Shown here: positions 36,538-45,530 of the stretch, piece after piece | Numbering within the stretch: the stretch's first letter is position 1 | How the letters are laid out: each line of letters begins with the position of its first letter | NCBI RefSeq assembly: GCF_900112165.1 | Contig: NZ_FOKY01000002.1 | Coordinates: 101,450 to 165,449, forward strand | Direction: 5' to 3' | Length of the DNA stretch: 64,000 nt | Origin: Brevinema andersonii | Lineage (GTDB): Bacteria; Spirochaetota; Brevinematia; Brevinematales; Brevinemataceae | Position numbers and translations under genes: made by a program | Notes under the pieces: generated by a model | The model's input: only the letters and a program-made list of their open reading frames with translations | What the model was told of the DNA's origin: nothing | Databases searched by the model: none

Positions 36538-37470
36538 ATGATTAATAATGAAATTTCAAAAATCCATCCCATTTTAGAAGAGTCTGTAAAAGAATTCCCT
36601 AAAAAAGCACGTTTAAGCTATGCTCTATTTCCTCTCTACGAAGCAGAAGTAATACGTGATGTTTTTGAAGTCGCTATTCTTGGCAACAAGCATCTCAGCT
36701 TAGACAAATATAAACGCAATTATAGAGAACGTTCCTATAACAAAAATAAAAAACCTTCAAAATTAATGAAGACCGAACGTTATACTATTGAAGCAATAGT
36801 AGACAAAGACGAACTTATGGGTGCAGTAGATATACATAAAGCACTTATCTTGAAAGAAGAACGTTTAGAACTTGGATATGAAGACCTAATGAATTCTTTA
36901 GAATACGAACAAATGAAGCTAGTATGTAATAAGGAAACCTTTGAAACAATAGGACATTTTAGAGAACCGGAAGCTGCTCAAAAATGGGATCATAAAGATA
37001 GTAATCCTATTGAACATATTGCTTATGCTAAACAGACTATTAAAAGCAAAATTGGTTTTTATCCCAATACTGTAATTATTAGTGATCCGGTTTGGCAAAA
37101 ATTACGCTATAAAAAGAATCTTCTTGATGCTGTGCCTTTTACTCAAGTACGTGCTGGACTAACACCGGAAGACTTTGGACATATTATTGAAGTAGAACGC
37201 GTTATTATTGCTGATTCTATGATTCAAACAGAAGGAAATATGGAATTTATTTGGTCTCAAGATGTCATTCTTGCTTATGTTCCTACACAGATTATTAGTC
37301 TGGATAAACCTAGTTTTGGAGTTACTATTCGATGCCCTCTAACAAATGAAAACTTTAGACAATGGACTGATGAAAGTTCTAGTACTCAAATTACTGCTAT
37401 TGATGAATATATTGCTTGGGGGGTTTGTAACTATGAAGCAGGATTTTTCTTCAAAAACGTAATTGGATAA
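36538..37470 (+). CDS. Phage major capsid protein
   Basis: 310 residues, intact. It lies directly after the portal and before gp36-like DUF1320, the capsid position in Mu-like order. The sequence has the helix-then-beta layout of HK97-fold capsid proteins, with a late beta-rich domain (QDVILAYVPTQIISLDKPSF) and the C-terminal WGVCNYEAGFFFKN typical of capsid tails. No scaffold or protease gene is seen beside it. Identification is by position plus these features. Confidence 0.72.
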   Translation: MINNEISKIHPILEESVKEFPKKARLSYALFPLYEAEVIRDVFEVAILGNKHLSLDKYKRNYRERSYNKNKKPSKLMKTERYTIEAIVDKDELMGAVDIHKALILKEERLELGYEDLMNSLEYEQMKLVCNKETFETIGHFREPEAAQKWDHKDSNPIEHIAYAKQTIKSKIGFYPNTVIISDPVWQKLRYKKNLLDAVPFTQVRAGLTPEDFGHIIEVERVIIADSMIQTEGNMEFIWSQDVILAYVPTQIISLDKPSFGVTIRCPLTNENFRQWTDESSSTQITAIDEYIAWGVCNYEAGFFFKNVIG

Positions 37471-37475
37471 AAATT

Positions 37476-37901
37476 ATGAAAAAGAATTCAGAAACACGAT
37501 ATTGCAGTATAGAAGACATTTTTAATGCATGTCAAGGAACTGCTGTTTTATCTTGGGCAAAGGATGACAGCCGGGAAAGTAATGAAACTGCACTTTCCCG
37601 GATCAACCTAGCAATTAATCGTGCAGAAGAGGAAATTAATTTATATATTGGTAAAGTTTATATGCTACCTCTAAAACAGATTCCTTCTTCGCTAACAGAT
37701 ATTTGTGTTAGACTCACACTATACAGTTTACTTTCTCGTAAAGGATTAACAGAGAATTCTAGCGATACTACTATCAAACACAATAGAGATTCTGCTTTAA
37801 AATCACTAGAAATGATTGCTAATGGAAAATTGGACTTAGGAATAAAAATGCCTAAAGAAGAACATCAAATTTGCTATTCTTTTAGGAGAAAAAAGTGGTA
37901 A
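37476..37901 (+). CDS. Mu gp36-like head-tail adaptor (DUF1320)
   Basis: 141 residues matching DUF1320: an N-terminal RYCSIEDIFNACQG, a helix INLAINRAEEEINLYIGKVY with the conserved E..Y pattern, and ICVRLTLYSLLSRKG. Family members join head to tail in Mu-type phages. Five bases after the capsid stop. Intact, with usual length. Confidence 0.8.
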   Translation: MKKNSETRYCSIEDIFNACQGTAVLSWAKDDSRESNETALSRINLAINRAEEEINLYIGKVYMLPLKQIPSSLTDICVRLTLYSLLSRKGLTENSSDTTIKHNRDSALKSLEMIANGKLDLGIKMPKEEHQICYSFRRKKW

Positions 37902-38356
37902 TGTTACGTGCAGTAAGACAAGAAATTACTGAATTGAGTATCAAACATTTTGGAGTAGAAGAAATTCGCTTAGAACCAGGCTACGATATTGCTCCTTACA
38001 CAGAATTAATTATTGGTGATACAAATTTATCAAATGATGAATTTCGTACTAGTCTTCAAGAAACAACAAAATACCGTATCAAGCAAAAGTTTTCACTAAT
38101 AGTTGTTCTACATGAACTAGAGCAACTAGAAACAGGAATAGAAAACCTACTCAAAGATTTAAAAACAGGATTACTTGCAGGAGATAAATATATTAGTCTC
38201 TCACCTATAAAAGTAGAATGGAAATTGAAAACATCTCCTACTGATCCTCAAAAAGCAATCGTCGTTTTCGAAGCTGAAAGTCACATTTATAAAAATAAAG
38301 CAATATATGGCTTGATACCGCATATTTCACAAAAAATACAAACAAGAGGCACATAA
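37895..38356 (+). CDS. Gp37-like tail completion/terminator protein
   Basis: 153 residues. The GTG at 37895 is the likely start (AGGAG 6 bases upstream), overlapping the previous stop; an ATG at 37901 is possible. Position between DUF1320 and the sheath is where Mu gp37/gp38 lie. The middle is beta-rich and helical (KFSLIVVLHELEQLETGIEN), as in tail-terminator folds. Family match is positional only. Confidence 0.55.
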   Translation: MVMLRAVRQEITELSIKHFGVEEIRLEPGYDIAPYTELIIGDTNLSNDEFRTSLQETTKYRIKQKFSLIVVLHELEQLETGIENLLKDLKTGLLAGDKYISLSPIKVEWKLKTSPTDPQKAIVVFEAESHIYKNKAIYGLIPHISQKIQTRGT

Positions 38357-39669
38357 TGTGGGCAAATATTACAGAAGAAATTAAAGATGGAATTTTAGAC
38401 TTAAGCTCTGGAGATTCTCCACAAGCATTAGTTGTTGGATATAGTAATACCAGCAGTTCAGAGATTCAACCATTTTCTCGTCAATCAGATGTCAAAAAAT
38501 TATTCGGTAACGGACCTTTAAGCGATCATTTAACTATTTTACAAGAATATATGAAAGAAAATTCTGTACTCGCTATGCGCACTGAAGGAGATATTAAAGG
38601 AAAAACTACTTTAATAAGCTCATCAGGATCAGCAGAAATAACATATGATGGCGATCCCTTATACGATATGCTGATAACTATCACAAAAAAAGAAGAGGGA
38701 TTTTCAGTACAGATTAAACATAAACAAGAATATACATTTATTTCTGAAAATTTAGAAGAAGATTTTTTTGGTATTAATGTCACAGTAGGAGAAGATTCAG
38801 AAATTGGAGATTGGTGGAAATTAAAAACAACAAGACCAAAATCATCATTAAAAGCTTTAGAACAAGCAATTGACAAAGCATTAGAAATCTATGATATCAA
38901 CTTTATTGTTATTGCTCAAGATAGCTCTGTAGAGGAGGTATCTTTCTGGGGACGAAAGTCCGATAATCTTTTTGAGGAACATAAACCAGCAATTTTTCTA
39001 CTTGAAACGACGTTTGATCAAGAAGAAGATTTTACTTCTGCAATCAATCAAAAAATTATAGATTTTAAAGATATATCTTCTCGGTTTGTGAGTGTCGTTG
39101 CCCAAGCTGCCTATATTTCAACAAATCAAGGGAAAATATGGGGATCAGTACTACCAGCTTGTTTAGGTACATTAATTAACAGCAGTGTTAGTAAAAGTAT
39201 CGGAGCAACACGTGATTATGTTGTTCAAGGTATATCATTTCCTCGAAATTGGACTAATTTACAAAGTAAAACTCTTGATGAAGCAAGATTTATCACCCTC
39301 AGAAGCTATTCTGGTCTAAAAGGATTATTTTGGTCAAACGGCATAACAATGGCTGATAGAACTAGTGATTACCGTTTCTTAGAAACAGTAAGAACCGTAT
39401 TCAAAGCTATAAAACTTGCTCGTACAGCCAGCCTACCTTATATTCATGCACCTGCAAGTATTATAGGAATTCAAAATTTAGTGTCTGCCATACGACATAG
39501 TCTTTCTCAAATGTCTAGCGCTCATCCTAAAGAACTTACTAGTTTTAGTGTTAATGTGCCTGCAGGACAGAATTTCGTCAATAATGGAGTTCTTACAGAA
39601 ATCAGTTTATATGGTGTACCTATAATCAGAAAAATAGTATTAAATTTCGGTTATAAGTATGAAGAATAG
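38356..39669 (+). CDS. Contractile tail sheath protein
   Basis: 437 residues, intact. Sheath features: an N-terminal segment GDSPQALVVGYSNTSSSEI, a large variable insertion, then TIDE-type core ending with TRDYVVQGISFPRNW, LFWSNGITMADRTSDYRFLE and a C-terminal FSVNVPAGQNFVNNGVL. These match the sheath pattern of Mu gp39-like proteins. It makes the phage a myovirus type. Start overlaps the previous stop by one base. Confidence 0.82.
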   Translation: MWANITEEIKDGILDLSSGDSPQALVVGYSNTSSSEIQPFSRQSDVKKLFGNGPLSDHLTILQEYMKENSVLAMRTEGDIKGKTTLISSSGSAEITYDGDPLYDMLITITKKEEGFSVQIKHKQEYTFISENLEEDFFGINVTVGEDSEIGDWWKLKTTRPKSSLKALEQAIDKALEIYDINFIVIAQDSSVEEVSFWGRKSDNLFEEHKPAIFLLETTFDQEEDFTSAINQKIIDFKDISSRFVSVVAQAAYISTNQGKIWGSVLPACLGTLINSSVSKSIGATRDYVVQGISFPRNWTNLQSKTLDEARFITLRSYSGLKGLFWSNGITMADRTSDYRFLETVRTVFKAIKLARTASLPYIHAPASIIGIQNLVSAIRHSLSQMSSAHPKELTSFSVNVPAGQNFVNNGVLTEISLYGVPIIRKIVLNFGYKYEE

Positions 39670-39681
39670 GAGGAGAAGAAT

Positions 39682-40119
39682 ATGTCAGTAATAATCAACG
39701 GTAAAACCTATAATTGTGGAAGCATTAGCATATCGCTAGCACCTCTTAGTCAAGATTTATATAGTGTGTCAAGTATCAGTTTTAGCGAAAGCCAAAGGGC
39801 AGATGCTGTATACGGAAAAGGGAACAAACCTATTGCTTATGGCAGTGGGAATTGGTCAGCAAACGGCAGTATGCGAATGCTAAAAACAGAGTTTAATCAA
39901 CTGATAAGTGCTTCTCCTAGTGGTATTCTGAACTTAGATCCACGTAGTACTGTTATTAATATTATTTATGCAGATCCAAACGGAGATGATAATAAACCTT
40001 ATACAATCAGCTTGACAGGTGTTCGTTTTACAGATATCAAAGAAGATGCAAAGCAAGGAGATTCTCAATTAAGTGTAGATTTAAGTTTTAGTATTTTTGG
40101 CAGTATTGAAAGAAATTAA
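39682..40119 (+). CDS. Tail tube protein
   Basis: 145 residues directly after the sheath, as in all contractile phages. Beta-rich: GKTYNCGSISISLAP at the start, YGSGNWSANGSMRM in the middle, and a C-terminal SQLSVDLSFSIFGSIER typical of tube/Hcp-like barrels. AGGAGGAG lies before the ATG. Intact. Confidence 0.8.
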   Translation: MSVIINGKTYNCGSISISLAPLSQDLYSVSSISFSESQRADAVYGKGNKPIAYGSGNWSANGSMRMLKTEFNQLISASPSGILNLDPRSTVINIIYADPNGDDNKPYTISLTGVRFTDIKEDAKQGDSQLSVDLSFSIFGSIERN

Positions 40120-40128
40120 GGAAACACT

Positions 40129-40428
40129 ATGAATCAAGAAATAAAAGATGCTAAAGAATTAGGAGCTGTCATTTTAAAATTCAGTCATAATGATGGAGAC
40201 CTATATTTTAGAAAACCCAATAAAACTGAACTACTTTTGTATTTTGATACACAAGAAGAAACTAGCATGCTTGGAATGGAAAGGTTTGTTCGTCGAATGT
40301 TAATATATCCACTAGATGACACACTTAATAAACTCTTAGCTGAAAAGCCACTTGCCTTTAAGCCTATTTTCGACGTTTTATTAAAAGATTCTGGAATAGA
40401 TGAAAATTTTATGGTAGCGGAGATATAG
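40129..40428 (+). CDS. Tail assembly chaperone, short form (zero frame)
   Basis: 99 residues following the tail tube. Mostly helical, with YFRKPNKTELLLYF and GMERFVRRMLIYPL typical of the small chaperones that bind the tape measure. It terminates at TAG 40426-40428, just past a slippery sequence that gives the long form. Position, size and the frameshift all match tail chaperone G. Confidence 0.75.
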   Translation: MNQEIKDAKELGAVILKFSHNDGDLYFRKPNKTELLLYFDTQEETSMLGMERFVRRMLIYPLDDTLNKLLAEKPLAFKPIFDVLLKDSGIDENFMVAEI

Positions 40429-40625
40429 AAACTCTTTGGGCAAATGATCTACGAGTTCTAAAAACAAGGACAAAAGCCTTTCTTAGAGAAGAACTTGATC
40501 TTAATCCACAAACAGAGAATTGGTATGAACAGCATACTCAAGCACAGCTTGCAATGATAGAATGGGAAGAAATTATTTATCGAGCTATTATACGTGTAAT
40601 AAAGGAGGTTATTGGTGAAAACTAA
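40129..40625 (+). CDS. Tail assembly chaperone, long form by -1 programmed frameshift
   Basis: About 165 residues: 94 zero-frame codons, a -1 shift at 40404-40410, then ~71 codons ending at TAA 40623-40625. The -1 frame reads YGSGDIETLWANDLRVLK and continues to VIKEVIGEN with no other start codon or ribosome site. The product is the GT-type chaperone that recruits tape measure and tube. Confidence 0.75.
40404..40410 (+). other. Slippery heptamer A_AAT_TTT for -1 frameshifting
   Basis: In the zero frame this is X_XXY_YYZ with codons AAT TTT. The -1 frame has a stop at 40401-40403 and the zero frame at 40426-40428, so the shift must occur in this ~25-base window, and the heptamer is the only consensus site inside it. 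Confidence 0.75.
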
Positions 40626-41207
40626 AACTATTATTCGCGTAAAAAAATACAAAATTCCTAAAATCCAGCGTTTCTACCCAAAACTCCCAAAATTTTCAAT
40701 AATTTCTCCGCAAATACTGCAAAAACAGTATTATCAATATCATAAAAATATAACCGCAAACCAATTTTACATTGATAAAATATTAACTAACAACATTTCT
40801 AGTATTATTCCAACAGTAAGTCGAAAAAAAATATTATTACAAAATACCGTAAAGCATTACAGCCCTTCTAGTATGACTAAGAAGGGCTGGTTTTTCCGAT
40901 TTAGTCAGCAAAAAAATATCTCATTTCCAATAAATAATTCTTTTCATTTGAAGCAAATACAAAAAAATCTCTACCCTCAAAACATACTTAATTCATTAGG
41001 AAATGTCATAAAAAAAATCTGGAACTTTTTACTAAAGAAAAAATATTTTCAGAAATTGAAAAACAAAATTATTTTATCCGCGAAACTTTTGACATTCATA
41101 AAACTTTTATGAAACAGTTAGCGGAAAAAACTACTGTTTTAGAACACTCTAGTGTTAATGAATTGAGAAGATTTTTAACAAGGATCAATACTATAAAGGA
41201 TAAATAA
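40615..41207 (+). pseudogene. Short tape-measure candidate, frameshifted at an A8 tract
   Basis: Begins at GTG 40615 with AAAGGAGG 6 bases upstream, right after the chaperone, where the tape-measure gene belongs. The first frame runs basic and helix-poor to 41112. A -1 shift at the A8 run (41010-41017) instead continues as NLELFTKEKIFSEIEKQNYF to TAA 41205-41207, a much more protein-like acidic/helical end. Joined, it is only ~197 residues, against 500-1000+ in typical tape measures, so it is either a deletion remnant or the ruler of a very short tail. Confidence 0.5.
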
Positions 41208-41220
41208 TAAAGGACCTCAT

Positions 41221-41628
41221 ATGAAATTAAGAAATGATAATACAGAAGGATTAATAGCTTTAGATTTCACTATTTTACCTTGTATTATACAATCTATCAA
41301 TATTAATGGCAGAAATTTATTTGATATTATTGACAATCAAGTGAGCAGCAAAGGATCACAATCAACATATATTAATATTGATGCACCTACTACAAACCAT
41401 ATAGGAGAAAATCCTTATGCCAGCCTTGAAATTTTAGAAGGGCTATTTCAAATAAAAAAATCTATTCTTAAACCTTCTATCATCAGTAATATACATATTA
41501 ATGCACGAGGAATAATTTTTGTTCTATGGGAAGAATTTACATCACGGGATAGTAGCAACAATAATCTTATTTCTGTATCTTTAGGTTTTAGAACTGTATC
41601 ATGGCTAAAGGACAAAAAAAATGCTTAG
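41221..41628 (+). CDS. Hypothetical phage tail protein, 135 residues
   Basis: Intact; AAGGACC precedes the ATG. In Mu order the gene after the tape measure is gp43 (DNA circularisation/tail), but this protein is far shorter and I cannot match it. Beta-rich, with IQSININGRNLFDII and a C-terminal SVSLGFRTVSWLKD. Probably a baseplate hub-proximal component. Confidence 0.55.
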   Translation: MKLRNDNTEGLIALDFTILPCIIQSININGRNLFDIIDNQVSSKGSQSTYINIDAPTTNHIGENPYASLEILEGLFQIKKSILKPSIISNIHINARGIIFVLWEEFTSRDSSNNNLISVSLGFRTVSWLKDKKNA

Positions 41629-42317
41629 TCATGTGTCTTATATTTTAAAAATAGGAACATTAAGATTAACACAACATTTTGAAATAGAATGTGGATATCA
41701 TCAAAACAACACTAAAACTTATTGCATCATAAAAATTATTCCTGAAACGCTTAGTTCACAAATTATATCAATAGGAGATATGTTAACATTAGATCTCGTT
41801 ATTAACAATATTCATGAACAAATATTTGATGGAACTATTATTTTTATAGATAAAAGTATTGGTGAAATTCATGCTTCTTTTGAATTTTTTGATAAAAAAA
41901 ATCCAAGAAACTTTTCAAAATACATCACATCAAGAAGCAATAAGATACATTACTAAAAGAGAAGTTCGATTTTTTTTAGAAGATTTTACACCTGACCAAT
42001 TAATTCTTAATGGTTTCAAAGAGGAAGTCTTTAATGATTTGATAATAAGTTATGAAAAAGATTCAGAGAAAAAAATAATTTATTTCATTGATAAAAACAA
42101 AACATTATGGATTGGCAATTCTCTTGATACTGTAAAAAATTCTTTTCTTCATATTGGATATGGAATAAGTACACGTTATTTCGATGAAGTTACTTGTGCT
42201 GCTCTATTAGGAATTGAAATTGGTCATCAAGTCAGTTTTCCCAATGAACTTTCTACTTACATTATAAAAAGCTTTATCTATTATAAAGAACGTATCACTC
42301 TTTTTTTAGACTCATAG
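41621..42317 (+). pseudogene. Baseplate hub-like (gp44 position) gene, frameshifted at an A8 tract
   Basis: The first frame (111 residues) stops at 41956. A +1 shift at the 8-A run 41894-41901 continues as IQETFQNTSHQEAIRYITKR to the stop at 42317, giving a ~231-residue protein: FEFFDKK joins smoothly to the second part. Seven As would restore the frame. The gene lies between the unknown tail protein and the spike-like gene, the gp44 hub position, though it is shorter than gp44 (379). The family is not recognisable beyond position. Confidence 0.5.
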
Positions 42318-42327
42318 GAGGATTTTT

Positions 42328-42854
42328 ATGCAGGAAACTATTAATGAACTCTCAATTTTAATACGTCGCATATAAATGAAAAAGCATTCCCTATAATAGC
42401 CAAAATAGACAAAATTCATAACGACTATAGAGCTGATTGTATTGTTTTAGATGCACATGGCATAGAAACTCAAACTACATATGTCAATCTTGCTATTCCA
42501 TGTTTCGTAGGTAGTCAAGGAAGTATTACTTTAGAACCTAAAATTGGTACATTAGTTATTATTGATTTTTTATATGGTGACAAAAATAAACCTATTATAG
42601 TCAATGTGATTGGCGAAGGAAAACCACAAAATAATGCTTTAACAATTAAATCAAAACAAACTGTATTAAGCTTAGGCGAAAAAATTATATTAAAAAATCA
42701 ATCACAAAATTTGAAAGATTTATTAGAAGCAATAATTCAGCAAATCTTAAAAATTCAAATACTGCACCCTATGGACGGCATGTTATCTATAAGTCCTGAT
42801 CAAATAATTACTTGGGAATCAATTAAGAAAAAAATAAATATGTTGTTTGAATAG
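42328..42854 (+). pseudogene. Baseplate assembly protein V/gp45-like spike, frameshifted near its start
   Basis: ATG 42328 with AGGAGG upstream reads only 15 codons (stop at 42373-42375). The -1 frame is open from 42351 through to 42854 and contains KAFPIIAKIDKIHNDYRADC, then IPCFVGSQGSITLEPKIGTL, the OB-fold pattern of gpV/gp45 spikes (values passing through 'PKIGTLVIIDFLYGD'). One base is missing around 42348-42352. Joined length about 175 residues. The spike pierces the target envelope during tail contraction. Confidence 0.65.
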
Positions 42855-42867
42855 TACAGAGGAAATT

Positions 42868-43227
42868 ATGAATGATATAAAATTAAAAAATGGTGAAATT
42901 GAATTAGGAGAAGAAGACATTATATTAGTAGAAAACGATGATAGTACTATACAAGATATCTTCACAAAATTACAAACAACTATTGGTAGTTTGTTTTGTG
43001 ATGAAGAATTCGGAACTGATTTAATTCATTTCTTTCATGAAAATAATGATCCTTTTCAAATGCTTCAAATGCAGCAAATACTTAGTCAAGCAGTAAAAGA
43101 TGATGACAGACTTGATCCTTCTACTGTACAAGTTGAAGTTAAAACTGAAAATAATCAACTTCATATAACCATTTATGGTACTAGCACATTAACAGGTCAA
43201 CACCTTAAAAATAGGATACAATTATGA
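42868..43227 (+). CDS. Baseplate wedge protein, gp25/gp46-like
   Basis: 119 residues from the ATG at 42868 (CAGAGGA 5 bases upstream). The pattern ELGEEDIILVENDDSTIQDI, then TTIGSLFCDEEFGTDLIHFF matches the gpW/gp25 wedge family in which a EFG-type motif closes the N-terminal half. It overlaps baseplate J by 4 bases (ATGA). Intact. Confidence 0.75.
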   Translation: MNDIKLKNGEIELGEEDIILVENDDSTIQDIFTKLQTTIGSLFCDEEFGTDLIHFFHENNDPFQMLQMQQILSQAVKDDDRLDPSTVQVEVKTENNQLHITIYGTSTLTGQHLKNRIQL

Positions 43228-44291
43228 AAATAAAAACAAAAGAACAATTACGATCAGAAATTTTTGAATATACCCAAAAAAATATTCCTCAAGTTAATAA
43301 TTATCGTGGAGGATCGGTATTCCGTTTAATTCTAGAAATATTAATTCATTTTTTATGGAAACTGTATGAAGAAATTAAAACTATACTTCCTAATCTCTTT
43401 ACACAAACTGCTGAAGGTACATGGCTTGATCAGAAAGCCGCAGAATTGGGGTTACAGAGGCAACAAGCTAAAAAAGCAGAACGGACTATTAAGCTTATTA
43501 GAACAAATACTGCGGGTGTTATTATAATTCCTAAAGGAAAAATTTTCTGTAATAAAGGATTAACACATAATTTTCTCGTAAAAAATGATGTACGTTCTGA
43601 AGATGGAGAATCTGAAATTAAAGTATTATTAGTTGCAGAAAATCCAGGATCCCAATACAACAATACGGTTATTAGTGTTTTTAAAACCCCAATCAGAGGC
43701 ATTGAAAGAATAGATGAAAATTTTTATGAACTAACAGAAGCAGGAATGGATAAAGAGACTGATGAATTGCTTCGCGAACGTTGTATTAGTCTGTGGCAAG
43801 GTTTAAGTGGAGCAAATGTATCAGCCTATATTAGTTGGGCAAAACAAATTGATGGGGTTCAAGATGTTAAAATTATTGAAACAGCACGCGGCTTAGGAAC
43901 TGTAGATATTATCATCACTGCAGAAGGTAACAGTCAAGCTTCGTCAGCATTAATTGCCAAAGTACAGGATACCCTTAATAAAAACAAGCCCATAGGTACG
44001 GATCTTCAAGTAAAAAATCCTCGTGAAACATTAATTAATCCAAATATAACAATTGTTCTTTTAAGTGACAAAAAAACAGAAAACCATGAAATTTATCAAA
44101 AAATAGAAAGTTATTTCCAAAACATGGGTATAGGGGAAGATTTTGAACCTTCTGCTTTAATTGCTAAAATTTTTGAACTAGATAATATAAAATCAGTAGT
44201 GATTTCTACTCCTGCACAACAAATAAGCAATTTTGAAATAGTACGTTGTGGTACCATAGAATTAGAGGTAAATTATGCATCAAAAATTTAG
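43224..44291 (+). CDS. Baseplate J-like protein (Mu gp47)
   Basis: 355 residues, intact. Family pattern: GTWLDQKAAELGLQRQQAKK early, then GVIIIPKGKIFCNKG, the VTGANVSAY-type LSGANVSAYISWAKQIDGVQ and a C-terminal ferredoxin-like part. It links wedge to hub in contractile baseplates. The 3' end overlaps the next gene by 17 bases. Confidence 0.85.
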   Translation: MKIKTKEQLRSEIFEYTQKNIPQVNNYRGGSVFRLILEILIHFLWKLYEEIKTILPNLFTQTAEGTWLDQKAAELGLQRQQAKKAERTIKLIRTNTAGVIIIPKGKIFCNKGLTHNFLVKNDVRSEDGESEIKVLLVAENPGSQYNNTVISVFKTPIRGIERIDENFYELTEAGMDKETDELLRERCISLWQGLSGANVSAYISWAKQIDGVQDVKIIETARGLGTVDIIITAEGNSQASSALIAKVQDTLNKNKPIGTDLQVKNPRETLINPNITIVLLSDKKTENHEIYQKIESYFQNMGIGEDFEPSALIAKIFELDNIKSVVISTPAQQISNFEIVRCGTIELEVNYASKI

Positions 44292-44820
44292 TGACTTTTT
44301 AGAATCCTTACATATCTACATATTAGAAACATCTAAAGTATTTCGTACATTTTGTGAAGTATTAGTAAAGCATTGCGGATCTATTTTAGAAACTACTCTT
44401 TTAATAGCCAAACAATGTTTCGCTGAATACTCCGATTCGCTTTCTGAATGTGCCAAAGAAAAAAGCTTATTTCAACTAAGATTAGAAAATGATAAGCAAT
44501 TCCGACAGAGAATAAAAGATGCATTTTCATTTTTACGGAATTCCTCAACTTTAGAAGGTATTGAAAATATTCTTAGAAATCTTATTACAACAAATTTCAA
44601 GATTAGAGAAATTTATAAAGAAACTTGGATCTTAGGCCATGAGGATGAAAAGTTAGGAGAAACAATGATTTTAGGATCTCCACAAGACCGATCTTTTTTT
44701 ATTGTAGAATTTGAAAATCAAATACAGGAAGACGAATTAGGATATGTCTATGGTATTATTAAAATTTACAAGCCTGCTCATGTAGGATTTAGAATAATAA
44801 ATAGAAATGTAGATCAATAA
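44275..44820 (+). CDS. Mu gp48-like tail protein (DUF2313/gpI position)
   Basis: 181 residues, intact. Follows baseplate J as in Mu, P2 and related phages. It contains FQLRLENDKQFRQRIKDAF and LEGIENILRNLI, the helical pattern of this family, and a beta C-terminus (IIKIYKPAHVGFRIINR). The normal next gene, a tail fibre, is absent: a small membrane protein follows. Confidence 0.7.
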   Translation: MHQKFSDFLESLHIYILETSKVFRTFCEVLVKHCGSILETTLLIAKQCFAEYSDSLSECAKEKSLFQLRLENDKQFRQRIKDAFSFLRNSSTLEGIENILRNLITTNFKIREIYKETWILGHEDEKLGETMILGSPQDRSFFIVEFENQIQEDELGYVYGIIKIYKPAHVGFRIINRNVDQ

Positions 44821-44848
44821 ATATAAAAATAATTGTAAGGAAAACATT

Positions 44849-45040
44849 ATGAATATTAATGAATGGGTTAATGTATTAACAGGATCTTTAGGCTTTACAG
44901 CATGGCTACCACTTACGTCAAAAAGCCCGGAAAATTCTTTAGGACTAGCGATTGGCGTTTTAACGGTACTTATGGGATTCGGAGGCCGTGAAACAGTTAA
45001 AGAAATTCTTCAACTAATATTAAAAAATAAGGAATCATAA
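44849..45040 (+). CDS. Small membrane protein, holin candidate
   Basis: 63 residues with one or two hydrophobic segments (LGLAIGVLTVLMGFGG) and a charged C-terminus. GTAAGGA precedes the ATG. Its stop overlaps the endolysin start (TAATG), the classic holin-endolysin arrangement, so a holin role is inferred from context. Confidence 0.55.
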   Translation: MNINEWVNVLTGSLGFTAWLPLTSKSPENSLGLAIGVLTVLMGFGGRETVKEILQLILKNKES

Positions 45041-45498
45041 TGAAAATTATAGAAGATTTAAAAAATATTAAAATACAAGAAATATGGCGTAAAAAACCTA
45101 TGATGGTTCATACTTCTGCTGTTGCTTCATATGACCACCGTCATCAAGCCCTTTCAATTGAACGTTATCATAAAGGACTAGGTTGGAAAAATTGTGGCTA
45201 TAGCTATATCATTGAAAGAGATGGTACCCTTTATGAAAGTGAAGCATTATATGGTCAGCAATATCATTGCAAACATGGAGGACAAAACCGATTATCACTA
45301 GGAATTTGCTTATCAGGAGATGTCACGAAACAATCCCCTACTGATCTGCAGATTACTGTATTACAATGTTTATTGGAAGCATATGAAATATCTCAAGTAA
45401 TCTATCATTGTGATTTCAATAAAAATAAAAGTTGTCCTGGTAGTTATATTATTGCAGCATTAGAAAATTACCCTCAAATTCCTGTAATGAGATACTAA
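45040..45498 (+). CDS. N-acetylmuramoyl-L-alanine amidase (endolysin, Amidase_2)
   Basis: 152 residues of the T7-lysozyme/PGRP fold. Zinc ligands by comparison are His24 (MVHTSA), His123 and Cys132 (IYHCDFNKNKSCPG). WKNCGYSYIIERDGTLYES is the typical central block. No signal peptide, so it needs a holin to reach peptidoglycan. Last gene of the phage operon, intact. Confidence 0.88.
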   Translation: MKIIEDLKNIKIQEIWRKKPMMVHTSAVASYDHRHQALSIERYHKGLGWKNCGYSYIIERDGTLYESEALYGQQYHCKHGGQNRLSLGICLSGDVTKQSPTDLQITVLQCLLEAYEISQVIYHCDFNKNKSCPGSYIIAALENYPQIPVMRY

Positions 45499-45530
45499 TT
45501 TTTATAAAAATAAGAAAAAATCTAAACACT

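Noticed and set aside
40612..40614. TTG at 40612 as start of the tape-measure candidate
   Set aside because: The GTG at 40615 has the properly spaced AAAGGAGG; the TTG is one codon earlier and weaker.
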